Shown: piece after piece, positions 16,496 to 23,282 of the stretch
How the letters are laid out: each line of letters begins with the position of its first letter
Numbering within the stretch: the stretch's first letter is position 1
From: Caldilineae bacterium
GTDB taxonomy: Bacteria; Chloroflexota; Anaerolineae; Epilineales; Epilineaceae
Direction of reading: 5' to 3'
Length of the DNA: 64,000 nucleotides
NCBI GenBank assembly: GCA_020634625.1
Contig: JACKBJ010000005.1
Span: forward strand, 122,558 to 186,557
Notes under the pieces: generated by a model
What the model was told of the DNA's origin: nothing
Database searches by the model: none
What the model saw: only the letters and a program-made list of their open reading frames with translations
Made by a program: the position numbers and the translations under genes

Positions 16496-18298
16496 ATGAC
16501 CGAGCACCTCCTCCTCCAGATCGCCGAAGTGGTGCTGCTGGCCGTCCTGGCCCAGTGGCTCGCCTGGCGGCTGGGCCTGCCCTCGATCCTGCTGCTGCTT
16601 CTGGCCGGCTTCGTCGCCGGGCCGCTCCTCGGCCGGGTCGAGCCCGACCTGCTGCTGGGCGAGCTGCTGTTCCCGATCGTCTCGCTGGCGGTCGCGATCA
16701 TCCTGTTCGAGGGCGGGCTCAGCCTGAAGCTGGGCGAGATCCGCGAGACGGCGCACGTCGTGCGCAACCTGGTGACCCTGGGCGCGCTGGTGACCTGGGT
16801 CGGCAGCGCCCTGGCCGCGCGCTGGATCCTCGACCTCGAGCTGCCCGTCGCGGCCCTGCTCGGCGCGGTGCTGGTGGTCACCGGACCGACCGTGGTCCTG
16901 CCCCTGCTGCGGCACGTCCAGCCGGCGGCGCGCATCGCATCGCTCCTCAAGTGGGAAGGCATCGTCATCGACCCCGTCGGCGCCATCCTGGCCGTGCTGG
17001 TCTTCGAGGCCATCACGGCCGCGGGCGCCGGCGAGGCCACCTCGGCCCTGATCCAGGTCATCGCGCGCACCCTGTTCCTTGGCCTGGCCATCGGCCTGGC
17101 GGGCGCCGCCGCCACCATCGTCGTCATCGAGCGCGACTGGCTGCCGGACCACCTGCACACCAACCTGGTGCTGATGCTGGTCATCGGCGGCTATGCGATG
17201 TCCAACGCGCTGCAGCACGAGTCGGGCCTGGCCACCGTGACCCTGATGGGCATCATGCTGGCCAACCAGAAGCGGGTCGAGCTGCGCCACGTCGTCGAGT
17301 TCAGCGAACGGTTGCAGATCCTGTTCGTGCCGCTGCTCTTCGTGATCCTGGCGGCGCGCCTCGATCCGGACCTCATCCTGTCCATCGAGCCGCGAGCATG
17401 GCTCTTCGTGCCCTGCCTGGTGCTGGTCGTGCGCCCGCTGGCCGTCGCGGTCTCGACTCTGGGCTCGCCGCTGTCCTGGCGCGAGCGCGCCTTCCTGGCC
17501 TGGATGGCGCCGCGCGGCATCGTCGCCGCCGCCGTCTCCTCGGTCTTCGCGCTGGAGCTGGCGCATGCCGGCGTCGCCGGCGCCGATCGGCTGGTCTCGG
17601 CCACCTTCGTCGTCATCGTCGGCACGGTGGCGCTCTACGGCTTGACGGCGCTGCCCGTGGCACGGCTGCTCGACGTGCGCCAACCCGACCCGCAGGGCCT
17701 TCTGATCCTCGGCGCACAGCCCTGGGCCGTCGAGATCGGCGCCGCGCTCGCTTCGCGCGGCATCGACGTCGTGATGGCCGACCTCAACCGGGCGAACTGC
17801 CGCGCGGCGCGGGCGGCCGGCCTGCGCGCCTACCATGGCGACCTGCTCAGCGAGCTGGCGATGGAGGAGCTCGACTTCAGCGGCCTGGGCTACTTCCTGG
17901 CCCTGACCCAGAACGACGAGGTCAACAGCCTGGCCGTGCTGCACATGCAGGCCGTCTTCGGCGCCGAGCGAGTCTACCAGCTGGCCCCGATGCGCGGCGG
18001 CCGAGCGCCCGACGCCGATCTGCCCGAGCGCCTGCGCGGCCGCCTGCTCTTCGGCCCTCAGGCCGGCTTTCGCTATCTGCAGGCCCGCTTCGCGTCCGGC
18101 GCCCGGGTCCTCGCCCACCCGGTCGATGCCGACTTCGACCTCGAGGTCCATGCCGCGGAGCACGCCGGCACCGCCATCCCGCTCTTCGTGCTGCGCCCCG
18201 GCGGAAGGCTCCAGGTCATGGCTTCCGATCAGACGCTCGCGCCCCAGCCCGGTGACCTGCTGCTGAGCCTGGCAGACGCCCGGTCGACGGGCGGCTAG
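16496..18298 (+). CDS. Cation:proton antiporter (CPA1/NhaP type) with TrkA-N-like domain
   Basis: Membrane antiporter, probably Na+ or K+ against H+, 600 residues. About twelve membrane segments fill residues 1-395. Conserved stretches are FEGGLSLKL, TGPTVVLPLLRHV and LLKWEGIVIDPVGAILAVL, the last holding the Asp of the transport site. A C-terminal soluble domain (about 400-510) looks like a TrkA-N/RCK nucleotide-binding fold (LLILGAQPWAVEIGAALASR, ADLNRANCRAA). A short TrkA-C-like tail follows. A dinucleotide or ligand may gate transport through this domain, by analogy with other RCK-linked antiporters. The 3' end overlaps the convergent YndJ gene by 83 bases. Confidence 0.9.
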   Translation: MTEHLLLQIAEVVLLAVLAQWLAWRLGLPSILLLLLAGFVAGPLLGRVEPDLLLGELLFPIVSLAVAIILFEGGLSLKLGEIRETAHVVRNLVTLGALVTWVGSALAARWILDLELPVAALLGAVLVVTGPTVVLPLLRHVQPAARIASLLKWEGIVIDPVGAILAVLVFEAITAAGAGEATSALIQVIARTLFLGLAIGLAGAAATIVVIERDWLPDHLHTNLVLMLVIGGYAMSNALQHESGLATVTLMGIMLANQKRVELRHVVEFSERLQILFVPLLFVILAARLDPDLILSIEPRAWLFVPCLVLVVRPLAVAVSTLGSPLSWRERAFLAWMAPRGIVAAAVSSVFALELAHAGVAGADRLVSATFVVIVGTVALYGLTALPVARLLDVRQPDPQGLLILGAQPWAVEIGAALASRGIDVVMADLNRANCRAARAAGLRAYHGDLLSELAMEELDFSGLGYFLALTQNDEVNSLAVLHMQAVFGAERVYQLAPMRGGRAPDADLPERLRGRLLFGPQAGFRYLQARFASGARVLAHPVDADFDLEVHAAEHAGTAIPLFVLRPGGRLQVMASDQTLAPQPGDLLLSLADARSTGG

Positions 18299-19469
18299 CC
18301 CGCGCCTCCAGCGTCCAGGCCAGCAGCCCGCAGAGCGCGAAGCCCAGCACGTTGAGCCGGGCATGCCAGGCCAGCATCCGGGGAATGTCGAGACCGGGTA
18401 GGCGCATCGCGTAGGCGAACGCCAAGGGCATGCTGACCACCAGGCTGGCGCTCGAACCGCGCATCAGCCAGCTCGCGCCAGGGCGATCGAAGCGCGACGC
18501 GATCCCTAGGGCCTGCTGCAGCGCCAGCGCCAGGAGCCCGATGGTCAGAAGGCCGCTGCCGGCGAGCTCCAGGATGCGCGCCGGCCCGGACCGACCGCCG
18601 AGCATGATGCCGCCCGCCACCAGCGGCATGCCCAGTGGCACCGCCAGGAGCGCGAGCCCCACGGCGACGGACGCGCCCCGTTCCGCCGGCCGGCGGCCGC
18701 CCACCCGCTCGAGGCCCATTCGCCAGGCCAAGAGGGTCGCCGCGAAACCGGCCACGTGAAAGTGCGCCGCCGTGAGCCGCGCGATCAGCGGCCCGTAGCC
18801 CAGGTGCAGGTCGAGCCGCGATGCCAGCAGCCAGGCCGCGCCGACCAGCCAGAACAGCAGCGCCGTCAGGCGCGCGATCTCGAGCAGGGCCGCCAGCCCC
18901 GACCCGCCCAGCCGCGGTCTTCCTGACCCGCCCACCCGAGGTCCTCCCGATCCGCGCCGCCACTCGAGCCAGCCGCGGGCCGGCGACCGCCACAGCGCCG
19001 CCCCCAGGACCCAGGCCGCCACCCCCAGCCAGGGCGCCGCCAGCATGCCCGACCCGAGGCCCGTCGGCCGCAGCAGCGAGGCCGCGACGAGCCAGCCGGC
19101 GGCCGGCAACACCAGGCCGAGGGCCGGGTTGGCGAACCGGATCGCTTCGGCTCCGCCGGCCTCGGCCAGCAGGGCCAGGCCCAAGGGAAGCAGCACCAGC
19201 ACGGCCAGGAGCAGCAGCCGCGCGACGTCGCCGTTCTGCCCACCGCCATCCAAGACCCGCGTCAGCAGCGCAACCCAGAGCAGGCCTCCGAGCCCGGCGC
19301 CTCGGCGCAATCGTCCGACCAACCGATCGCCTGCTTCGGGCGGGGGCGCGCCGATCCTATCAGCCGATCCCTCGCCCGGCGCATCCGCGCCGCCAGAACC
19401 CCGGTCCGCCCGGCGTCCGGGGGCTTCCAGCACAGGGTCCATCGCATCCCAGATCGCGCTCGCGCTCAT
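18216..19469 (-). CDS. yndJ: YndJ-like membrane protein
   Basis: Polytopic membrane protein of 417 residues and unknown function. About nine to ten hydrophobic segments are present. Two conserved stretches identify the YndJ family: LIARLTAAHFHVAGFAATLL and MLAWHARLNVLGFALCGLLAW, both with membrane-embedded His residues that could bind metal or haem. The start is fixed by GGGAGG and an ATGA overlap with DUF1990. It is the last gene of the operon tetR - ABC1 kinase - DUF1990 - yndJ. The last 28 residues (after LLAWTLEARA) are antisense to the antiporter's C-terminus and look like unselected extension. A Gly/Arg-rich loop with short repeats (GGSGRPRLGGSG) lies near residue 180. Confidence 0.8.
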   Translation of the reverse strand: MSASAIWDAMDPVLEAPGRRADRGSGGADAPGEGSADRIGAPPPEAGDRLVGRLRRGAGLGGLLWVALLTRVLDGGGQNGDVARLLLLAVLVLLPLGLALLAEAGGAEAIRFANPALGLVLPAAGWLVAASLLRPTGLGSGMLAAPWLGVAAWVLGAALWRSPARGWLEWRRGSGGPRVGGSGRPRLGGSGLAALLEIARLTALLFWLVGAAWLLASRLDLHLGYGPLIARLTAAHFHVAGFAATLLAWRMGLERVGGRRPAERGASVAVGLALLAVPLGMPLVAGGIMLGGRSGPARILELAGSGLLTIGLLALALQQALGIASRFDRPGASWLMRGSSASLVVSMPLAFAYAMRLPGLDIPRMLAWHARLNVLGFALCGLLAWTLEARASRPSTGRLPGSAAGHRAGARASDRKP

Positions 19470-20167
19470 GCGGCGCCTCCCTCGGTCTCGATGCGCGCCA
19501 AGGCCTGCACCCGCTGTCGAAACGCGGCGATGCCCAGTCGGTGCGCCCGTCGCTGATAGTGCCGCATCATCCGTCGCCAGAGCCAGCGGATGCCGGGCAG
19601 GCCGCTGATGCGGCCCCAGGCCGGCCTTGCCCGGGCCGTCATCGTCAGCCACAGGCGCGCCTCGGCATCGCGCTCCAACCGCAGCCGCCACTCGCCGCGC
19701 CCGGGATGCCGCTCGGTCGTCACGTAGCCGAAGGCCCAGCGCTCCGGCCCGAACTCCAGGCCGCGCAGCTCGACCTGCGACAGGACCTCGACCAGGGGTC
19801 GGCCGAAGGCGCGCAGGATCTGGAGCCGCTGCAGCACCCGGTCGCCATCGCGTGCCAGCCGGTCCTCCAGGTCGAAGCGGCCCAACGCCGACGCCACCGC
19901 GGGCGGGTAGAAGCGGTAGCGCAGCAGCTCTCGGCCGGCAGCGGCCAGCAGCGCCATGTCGGCCTGCTCCGCCAAGGGGACCCGAATCCGATCCGAGACC
20001 AGCCGTTCCGGACGCTCCCGGCCCGCGACCTCGCTCGACCAGGCCGGCGCGTCGACCCAGCGCGCCAGCCAGGCCGCGTCGGGTCCGCCCGTGCCCAACA
20101 CGGTGATTCGGCCCGGCGTCAGCCAGGGGCGCCGCGCGCCCGCACCTTCACCTATGAACGCGTTCAT
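19466..20167 (-). CDS. DUF1990 family protein
   Basis: Soluble protein of 233 residues and unknown function. The C-terminal half matches DUF1990: RWAFGYVTTERHPGRGEWRLRLERDAEARLWLTMTARARP in order, then IRWLWRRMMRHYQRRAHRLGIAAF. DUF1990 proteins are also found next to YndJ in Firmicutes, and here the stop and the YndJ start overlap as ATGA. The start codon lies inside a 16-bp palindrome (20153-20168) that matches the operator before tetR, so binding there would cover the translation start. The upstream 49-base gap to the ABC1 gene has a small hairpin and no strong ribosome site. Confidence 0.78.
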   Translation of the reverse strand: MNAFIGEGAGARRPWLTPGRITVLGTGGPDAAWLARWVDAPAWSSEVAGRERPERLVSDRIRVPLAEQADMALLAAAGRELLRYRFYPPAVASALGRFDLEDRLARDGDRVLQRLQILRAFGRPLVEVLSQVELRGLEFGPERWAFGYVTTERHPGRGEWRLRLERDAEARLWLTMTARARPAWGRISGLPGIRWLWRRMMRHYQRRAHRLGIAAFRQRVQALARIETEGGAA

Positions 20168-20168
20168 A
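20153..20168. promoter_or_regulatory. Operator-like palindrome over the DUF1990 start codon
   Basis: TATGAACGCGTTCATA is a perfect 16-bp palindrome. Its core TGAAC-N2-GTTCA is identical to that of TGAACAAGTTCA at 22310-22321, next to the tetR promoter. Shared symmetry, shared operon and the presence of a TetR gene make it a likely TetR operator. It overlaps the ATG (complement of 20165-20167). Confidence 0.65.
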
Positions 20169-20216
20169 TTTCTAGCCCCGTTGCGAGGCTCGTCGAGCCT
20201 CCGAGTGGCCCCGTCC

Positions 20217-21560
20217 TCAGCCGGCGAGGAAGGGCGTGATGACCTGTCGGCAGTCGACCCGCGCGCCGATCTGGTGCAGCAGCCCGTAGAGCCCGAACTG
20301 GCTGCGCTCGAAGAGGACCAGGGGCCCCGAGGCGATGCCCAGCCGTGCCACCTCGCGCAGGCAGCCGGCCAGCTCGCGCATGGGCTCGGCCCGGCCGAAG
20401 TCCCAGGCCCCCGCCGCGTGGAAGCGGCCCACGTTGGCGCGCTGAAGCGCCAGCAGGGCCGCGCGCTTGGCCCTGGCATCCGGGTCCGTCGCCGCGTACA
20501 GACCCAGGCGCCGGTACTGCGCGTCGAGCCCCGCCGCGTCGTCGATCGGGATCCGGTAGAGCTCGCGGACCTCGTCGGCCTGCCCGCGGCCCAAGGTCTC
20601 GACGCAGCCGAAGTCGACCAGGCCGATGCCGCCGTCCGCCCGCACCAGCAGGTTGCCCGGATGCGGATCGGCGTGGAAGCGGCGCAGCTCGAAGGCCTGT
20701 ACGAAGAAGAGCGCGAGCAGGCGCCGTCCCAGCGCATCGCGCTGGGCCTGGCTCGGGCCATCGGCGAGCCATTCGTCGAGCGGCTGCCCGGACAGGAAGT
20801 CCATGCTCAACAGCGTCTCGCCGCTGTGCGCGCGATCGACGCCCGGCACGGCCAGGTCCGCGCGATCGGCCAGCGCCCGCGCGAAGAACTCGAGCTGATC
20901 GGCTTCGGCGCGATAGTCCGTCTCGGCCAGGATGCGCTGGCGCAGGTGGTCGAGCGCCCGGCCCATCGCGTCGGCGTCCCGGCCGGCCAGCCGCAGCAGC
21001 ATCAGGCTCTGCTCGAGCAGTCGGAAATCGCTCTCGACGGCGCGGCGAATGTCGGGGTACTGCAGCTTGACCGCCAGGGCGCGGCCATCCGCCAGCCAGG
21101 CGCGATGGACCTGGCCCAGCGACGCCGCCGCGAAGGGCCGCGGCTCCCAGCGCGCGAAGATGGCCTCGGGCCAGTCGCCCAGCGCCTGGCGTGCCCGCAG
21201 GCGGGCCAGGCTGGCATGCATCGGCGGCGCGCTTCGCTGCAGGCTCGCCAGGCCGCGGGCGAAGGCCGGCGGTAGCCCCTGCCCCTCCTGGGCCAGCAGC
21301 TGACCCAGCTTGGCCGCCAGACCGCGCAGCTCGCCGGCTGCCTCGAGCAGGGTCGTGGCGTTCGCCTGCGCTCGGGCTTCGGCCAGCTCGCCGCGCCGCT
21401 CGGGCGTCTCACCGGCCTCGCGCAGCCGACCGGCCGCCTCGCGCCCGGCGATCACCGCGCCGGCCCGCCCCATGCGCGCCAGCCTCGCCGGGACCGAGAC
21501 CGGCCCGACGGCGCCGGCGGCATCGCGGTCGCCCACCCGGCCTTCCTCAGCCCGCGTCAT
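20217..21560 (-). CDS. ABC1/UbiB family atypical kinase
   Basis: Protein-kinase-like ATPase of 447 residues. Family motifs appear in order: the KxGQ motif in GLAAKLGQLLAQEG (about 78-91), the Ala-rich loop AAASLGQVHRAWL (about 139-151) with the ATP lysine in ALAVKLQYP, and the catalytic and metal motifs RRFHADPHPGNLLV and GLVDFGCVE. UbiB/ADCK members support quinone or isoprenoid-lipid metabolism, but the substrate here is unknown. No membrane segment is obvious at the C-terminus. Its ATG lies 14 bases inside the 3' end of tetR. DUF1990 and YndJ follow. This operon composition suggests a membrane or lipid stress role, which is inference. Confidence 0.85.
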   Translation of the reverse strand: MTRAEEGRVGDRDAAGAVGPVSVPARLARMGRAGAVIAGREAAGRLREAGETPERRGELAEARAQANATTLLEAAGELRGLAAKLGQLLAQEGQGLPPAFARGLASLQRSAPPMHASLARLRARQALGDWPEAIFARWEPRPFAAASLGQVHRAWLADGRALAVKLQYPDIRRAVESDFRLLEQSLMLLRLAGRDADAMGRALDHLRQRILAETDYRAEADQLEFFARALADRADLAVPGVDRAHSGETLLSMDFLSGQPLDEWLADGPSQAQRDALGRRLLALFFVQAFELRRFHADPHPGNLLVRADGGIGLVDFGCVETLGRGQADEVRELYRIPIDDAAGLDAQYRRLGLYAATDPDARAKRAALLALQRANVGRFHAAGAWDFGRAEPMRELAGCLREVARLGIASGPLVLFERSQFGLYGLLHQIGARVDCRQVITPFLAG

Positions 21561-22239
21561 CGCCCGCCGCCCCGGCTTCCCTGCCCTCTCGACCCGTTTC
21601 GGCCAGGCTCAACACATCCATCGCCCCACCCTCGCGCAGGGCGCCGATCAGGAAGCGCAGCGACCGATCGATCAGCGCGTAGGTCTCGGCGCTGCCCTCC
21701 GAATCGTCATTGAGCCAGAAGAGCAGGATGCCCAGGTCGTAGACCCAGAAGGCCTGCAGCAGCATCGCCCGATACCCGGGCAGATCGGGCAGCTCGCCGC
21801 AGGCGCTGGCCTCCGCCACGATCTCGGTCACCAGCTCGAGGAAGCGGTGCTTCAAACGGCCGACCTCCGCGCCGAAGGGGCTCAGCCGCGAGCCGGGCGC
21901 CGCCGCCTGCGGCAGCACCGCGTGCAGAAAGGCCGAGTAGGGCGTCATCTCCTCGACCTGGATCGCCAGGAGCAGGAAGACGCGCTCCTCGAGCGCCATG
22001 CCGTCGTCCGCCTCGCGCCGGTAGCGCTGCATGACCCGCTCGAGCGAACGATCGAAGAAGGCCAGCGCCAGGTGTTCCTTGGTGGGGAAGTAGTTGTAGG
22101 TCGTGCCCAGCGCGATGTCGGCCGCCGCCGCGATGTCGCGCATCGTGGTCTCCCGGTAGCCCCGCTGCTGGAAGAGCCCCAGCGAAGCGCTCAGGATGGA
22201 CTCTCGCGTCTCGGCCTTCTTGTCCGCGCGTCGGCTCAT
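21547..22239 (-). CDS. TetR family transcriptional regulator
   Basis: DNA-binding repressor of 230 residues. The N-terminal helix-turn-helix domain (about 8-55) reads ETRESILSASLGLFQQRGYRE then TTMRDIAAAADIALGTTYNYFPTKEHL, the standard TetR pattern. The C-terminal ligand domain (about 60-210) is helical and without close recognition; FWVYDLGILLFWLNDDS is typical of regulators linked to acyl or lipid stress. A purine-rich GGAGAGGG precedes the ATG at 22239. A consensus promoter and an adjacent TGAAC-N2-GTTCA palindrome lie just upstream, so it probably represses itself and the downstream ABC1 kinase, DUF1990 and YndJ genes. Confidence 0.92.
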   Translation of the reverse strand: MSRRADKKAETRESILSASLGLFQQRGYRETTMRDIAAAADIALGTTYNYFPTKEHLALAFFDRSLERVMQRYRREADDGMALEERVFLLLAIQVEEMTPYSAFLHAVLPQAAAPGSRLSPFGAEVGRLKHRFLELVTEIVAEASACGELPDLPGYRAMLLQAFWVYDLGILLFWLNDDSEGSAETYALIDRSLRFLIGALREGGAMDVLSLAETGREGREAGAAGDDAG

Positions 22240-22309
22240 GCGCCCGCCCTCTCCGAAGCCCCCGGTGCATCGCCCGCCACGACCCGAACAACCCCGACCC
22301 CCACACAAA

Positions 22310-22321
22310 TGAACAAGTTCA
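22310..22321. promoter_or_regulatory. TetR operator at the tetR promoter
   Basis: TGAACAAGTTCA begins 11 bases downstream of the -10 element, covering about +5 to +16 of the predicted transcript. The same core occurs at 20155-20166 within the operon. Autorepression is inferred. Confidence 0.65.
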
Positions 22322-22332
22322 CATTCTTCCCG

Positions 22333-22361
22333 AGTATAGTGTCCCCGCAACACCCCGTCAA
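22333..22361 (-). promoter_or_regulatory. Promoter of the tetR operon
   Basis: On the minus strand TTGACG (22356-22361) and TATACT (22333-22338) are spaced by 17 bases, close to consensus. The predicted start is near 22326, giving a leader of about 87 bases. Confidence 0.82.
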
Positions 22362-22432
22362 GCCCATGATCGACCCCGAAGGACCGCCGGTCGCCCAAAC
22401 AGAATCTTGCCGATGTCCCCCAGGAGACCGCC

Positions 22433-22924
22433 ATGACCCACGACCCAACCCCACCAAAGTCTCGAAAGCGCAACGCCGCCACCGCCAAGCCGACCGACGG
22501 CTTCACCGACGCGGAACGCGCCGCGATGCAGGAGCGCGCCAAGGAGCTGAAGGCGGCGTCCGGCCGCGGCCGGCGCGCCGCCCAGACCCGCGAAGCCGGG
22601 GAGCGCGACGTGCTGGCGAAGATCGCCGAGATGTCGGAGCCGGATCGCAGCATGGCCACGCGGCTCCACGCCCTCATCCTGGCCACCGCGCCCACCCTGT
22701 CGCCGAAGACCTGGTACGGCATGCCCGCCTATGCCAAGGACGGCAAGGTCCTGTGCTTCTTCCAGGGCGCCGAGAAGTTCAAGACCCGCTACGCCACCCT
22801 CGGCTTCAGCGACGTCGCGACCCTCGACCACGGCAACCTGTGGCCGGTCGCTTTCGCGCTCAAGGCGCTCACCGACACCGAAGCGGCCCAGATCGCCGCG
22901 CTCCTGCAGCAAGCCCTGAGCTGA
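22433..22924 (+). CDS. DUF1801 family protein
   Basis: Small soluble protein of 163 residues. The C-terminal part (about 60-160) matches DUF1801: LHALILATAPTLSPKTWYGMPAYAKDGKVLCFFQGAEKFKTRYATLGF in order, then NLWPVAFALKALT. One branch of the family is described as iron chaperones, but the function is generally unproven. The N-terminal 55 residues are charged and Lys/Arg/Ala-rich, an extension before the domain. AGGAG lies 7 bases before the ATG. It is divergent from tetR across a 193-base gap, so the TetR operator at 22310 could affect it too. Confidence 0.82.
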   Translation: MTHDPTPPKSRKRNAATAKPTDGFTDAERAAMQERAKELKAASGRGRRAAQTREAGERDVLAKIAEMSEPDRSMATRLHALILATAPTLSPKTWYGMPAYAKDGKVLCFFQGAEKFKTRYATLGFSDVATLDHGNLWPVAFALKALTDTEAAQIAALLQQALS

Positions 22925-22948
22925 CCGCCGCGCGCACCGATGGTCGAG

Positions 22949-23008
22949 CCGCCCTCGAGCCCCGGCCGCATGAACCCGCCGCGTCCCAATCCGCCCTCGA
23001 GCCCCGGC
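22949..23008. repeat. Pair of 18-bp direct repeats
   Basis: CCGCCCTCGAGCCCCGGC occurs at 22949-22966 and again, identical, at 22991-23008. Both are in the non-coding gap between the DUF1801 and S10 peptidase genes, just before the larger inverted repeat. Origin unknown. Confidence 0.6.
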
Positions 23009-23156
23009 GGGGTGGGGGTGCCGTGTGGCGAGTTGCCGCCATCCGTCCGCGCCGGCCGTCGCATCGTGCCAGAACGCCCGCCCCCTCGCCCCTGGTTCCC
23101 GCGTCACGGGGTCCCGTCGACACGTCAGGCAGCTCGCCACACGGCACCCCCACCCC
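23009..23156. repeat. 29-bp inverted repeat flanking a 90-bp spacer
   Basis: Positions 23009-23037 and 23128-23156 are inverted copies with one mismatch (28 of 29). The arms contain GTGCCGTGTGGCGAG. The 90-base spacer carries no gene. The layout resembles a small non-autonomous element or a repeated intergenic palindrome. No target duplication was recognised. Confidence 0.6.
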
Positions 23157-23194
23157 ACCAGACGCCCCGCCTTCCATCATCCCCCGTCTTTCGC

Positions 23195-23271
23195 CGTCAT
23201 CCGTCATCCGTCATCCGCCCTCCGTCATCCGTCATCCGCCCTCCGTCATCCGCCATCCGCCCGCCGTCAAC
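23195..23271. repeat. Eleven-copy heptamer tandem repeat
   Basis: Eleven consecutive 7-bp units of the form CCGTCAT or close variants (CCGCCCT, CCGCCAT, CCGCCCG, CCGTCAA). The first eight follow an A A A B A A B A order. The array ends 12 bases from the stop of the S10 peptidase gene. It is a simple-sequence tract likely to vary in length between strains. The spacing is far too short for CRISPR. Confidence 0.7.
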
Positions 23272-23282
23272 CGAGCGCCCCT

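Noticed and set aside
23195..23271. A CRISPR-like array
   Set aside because: Units are 7 bp with no spacers, and no cas genes are present. It is a simple tandem repeat.
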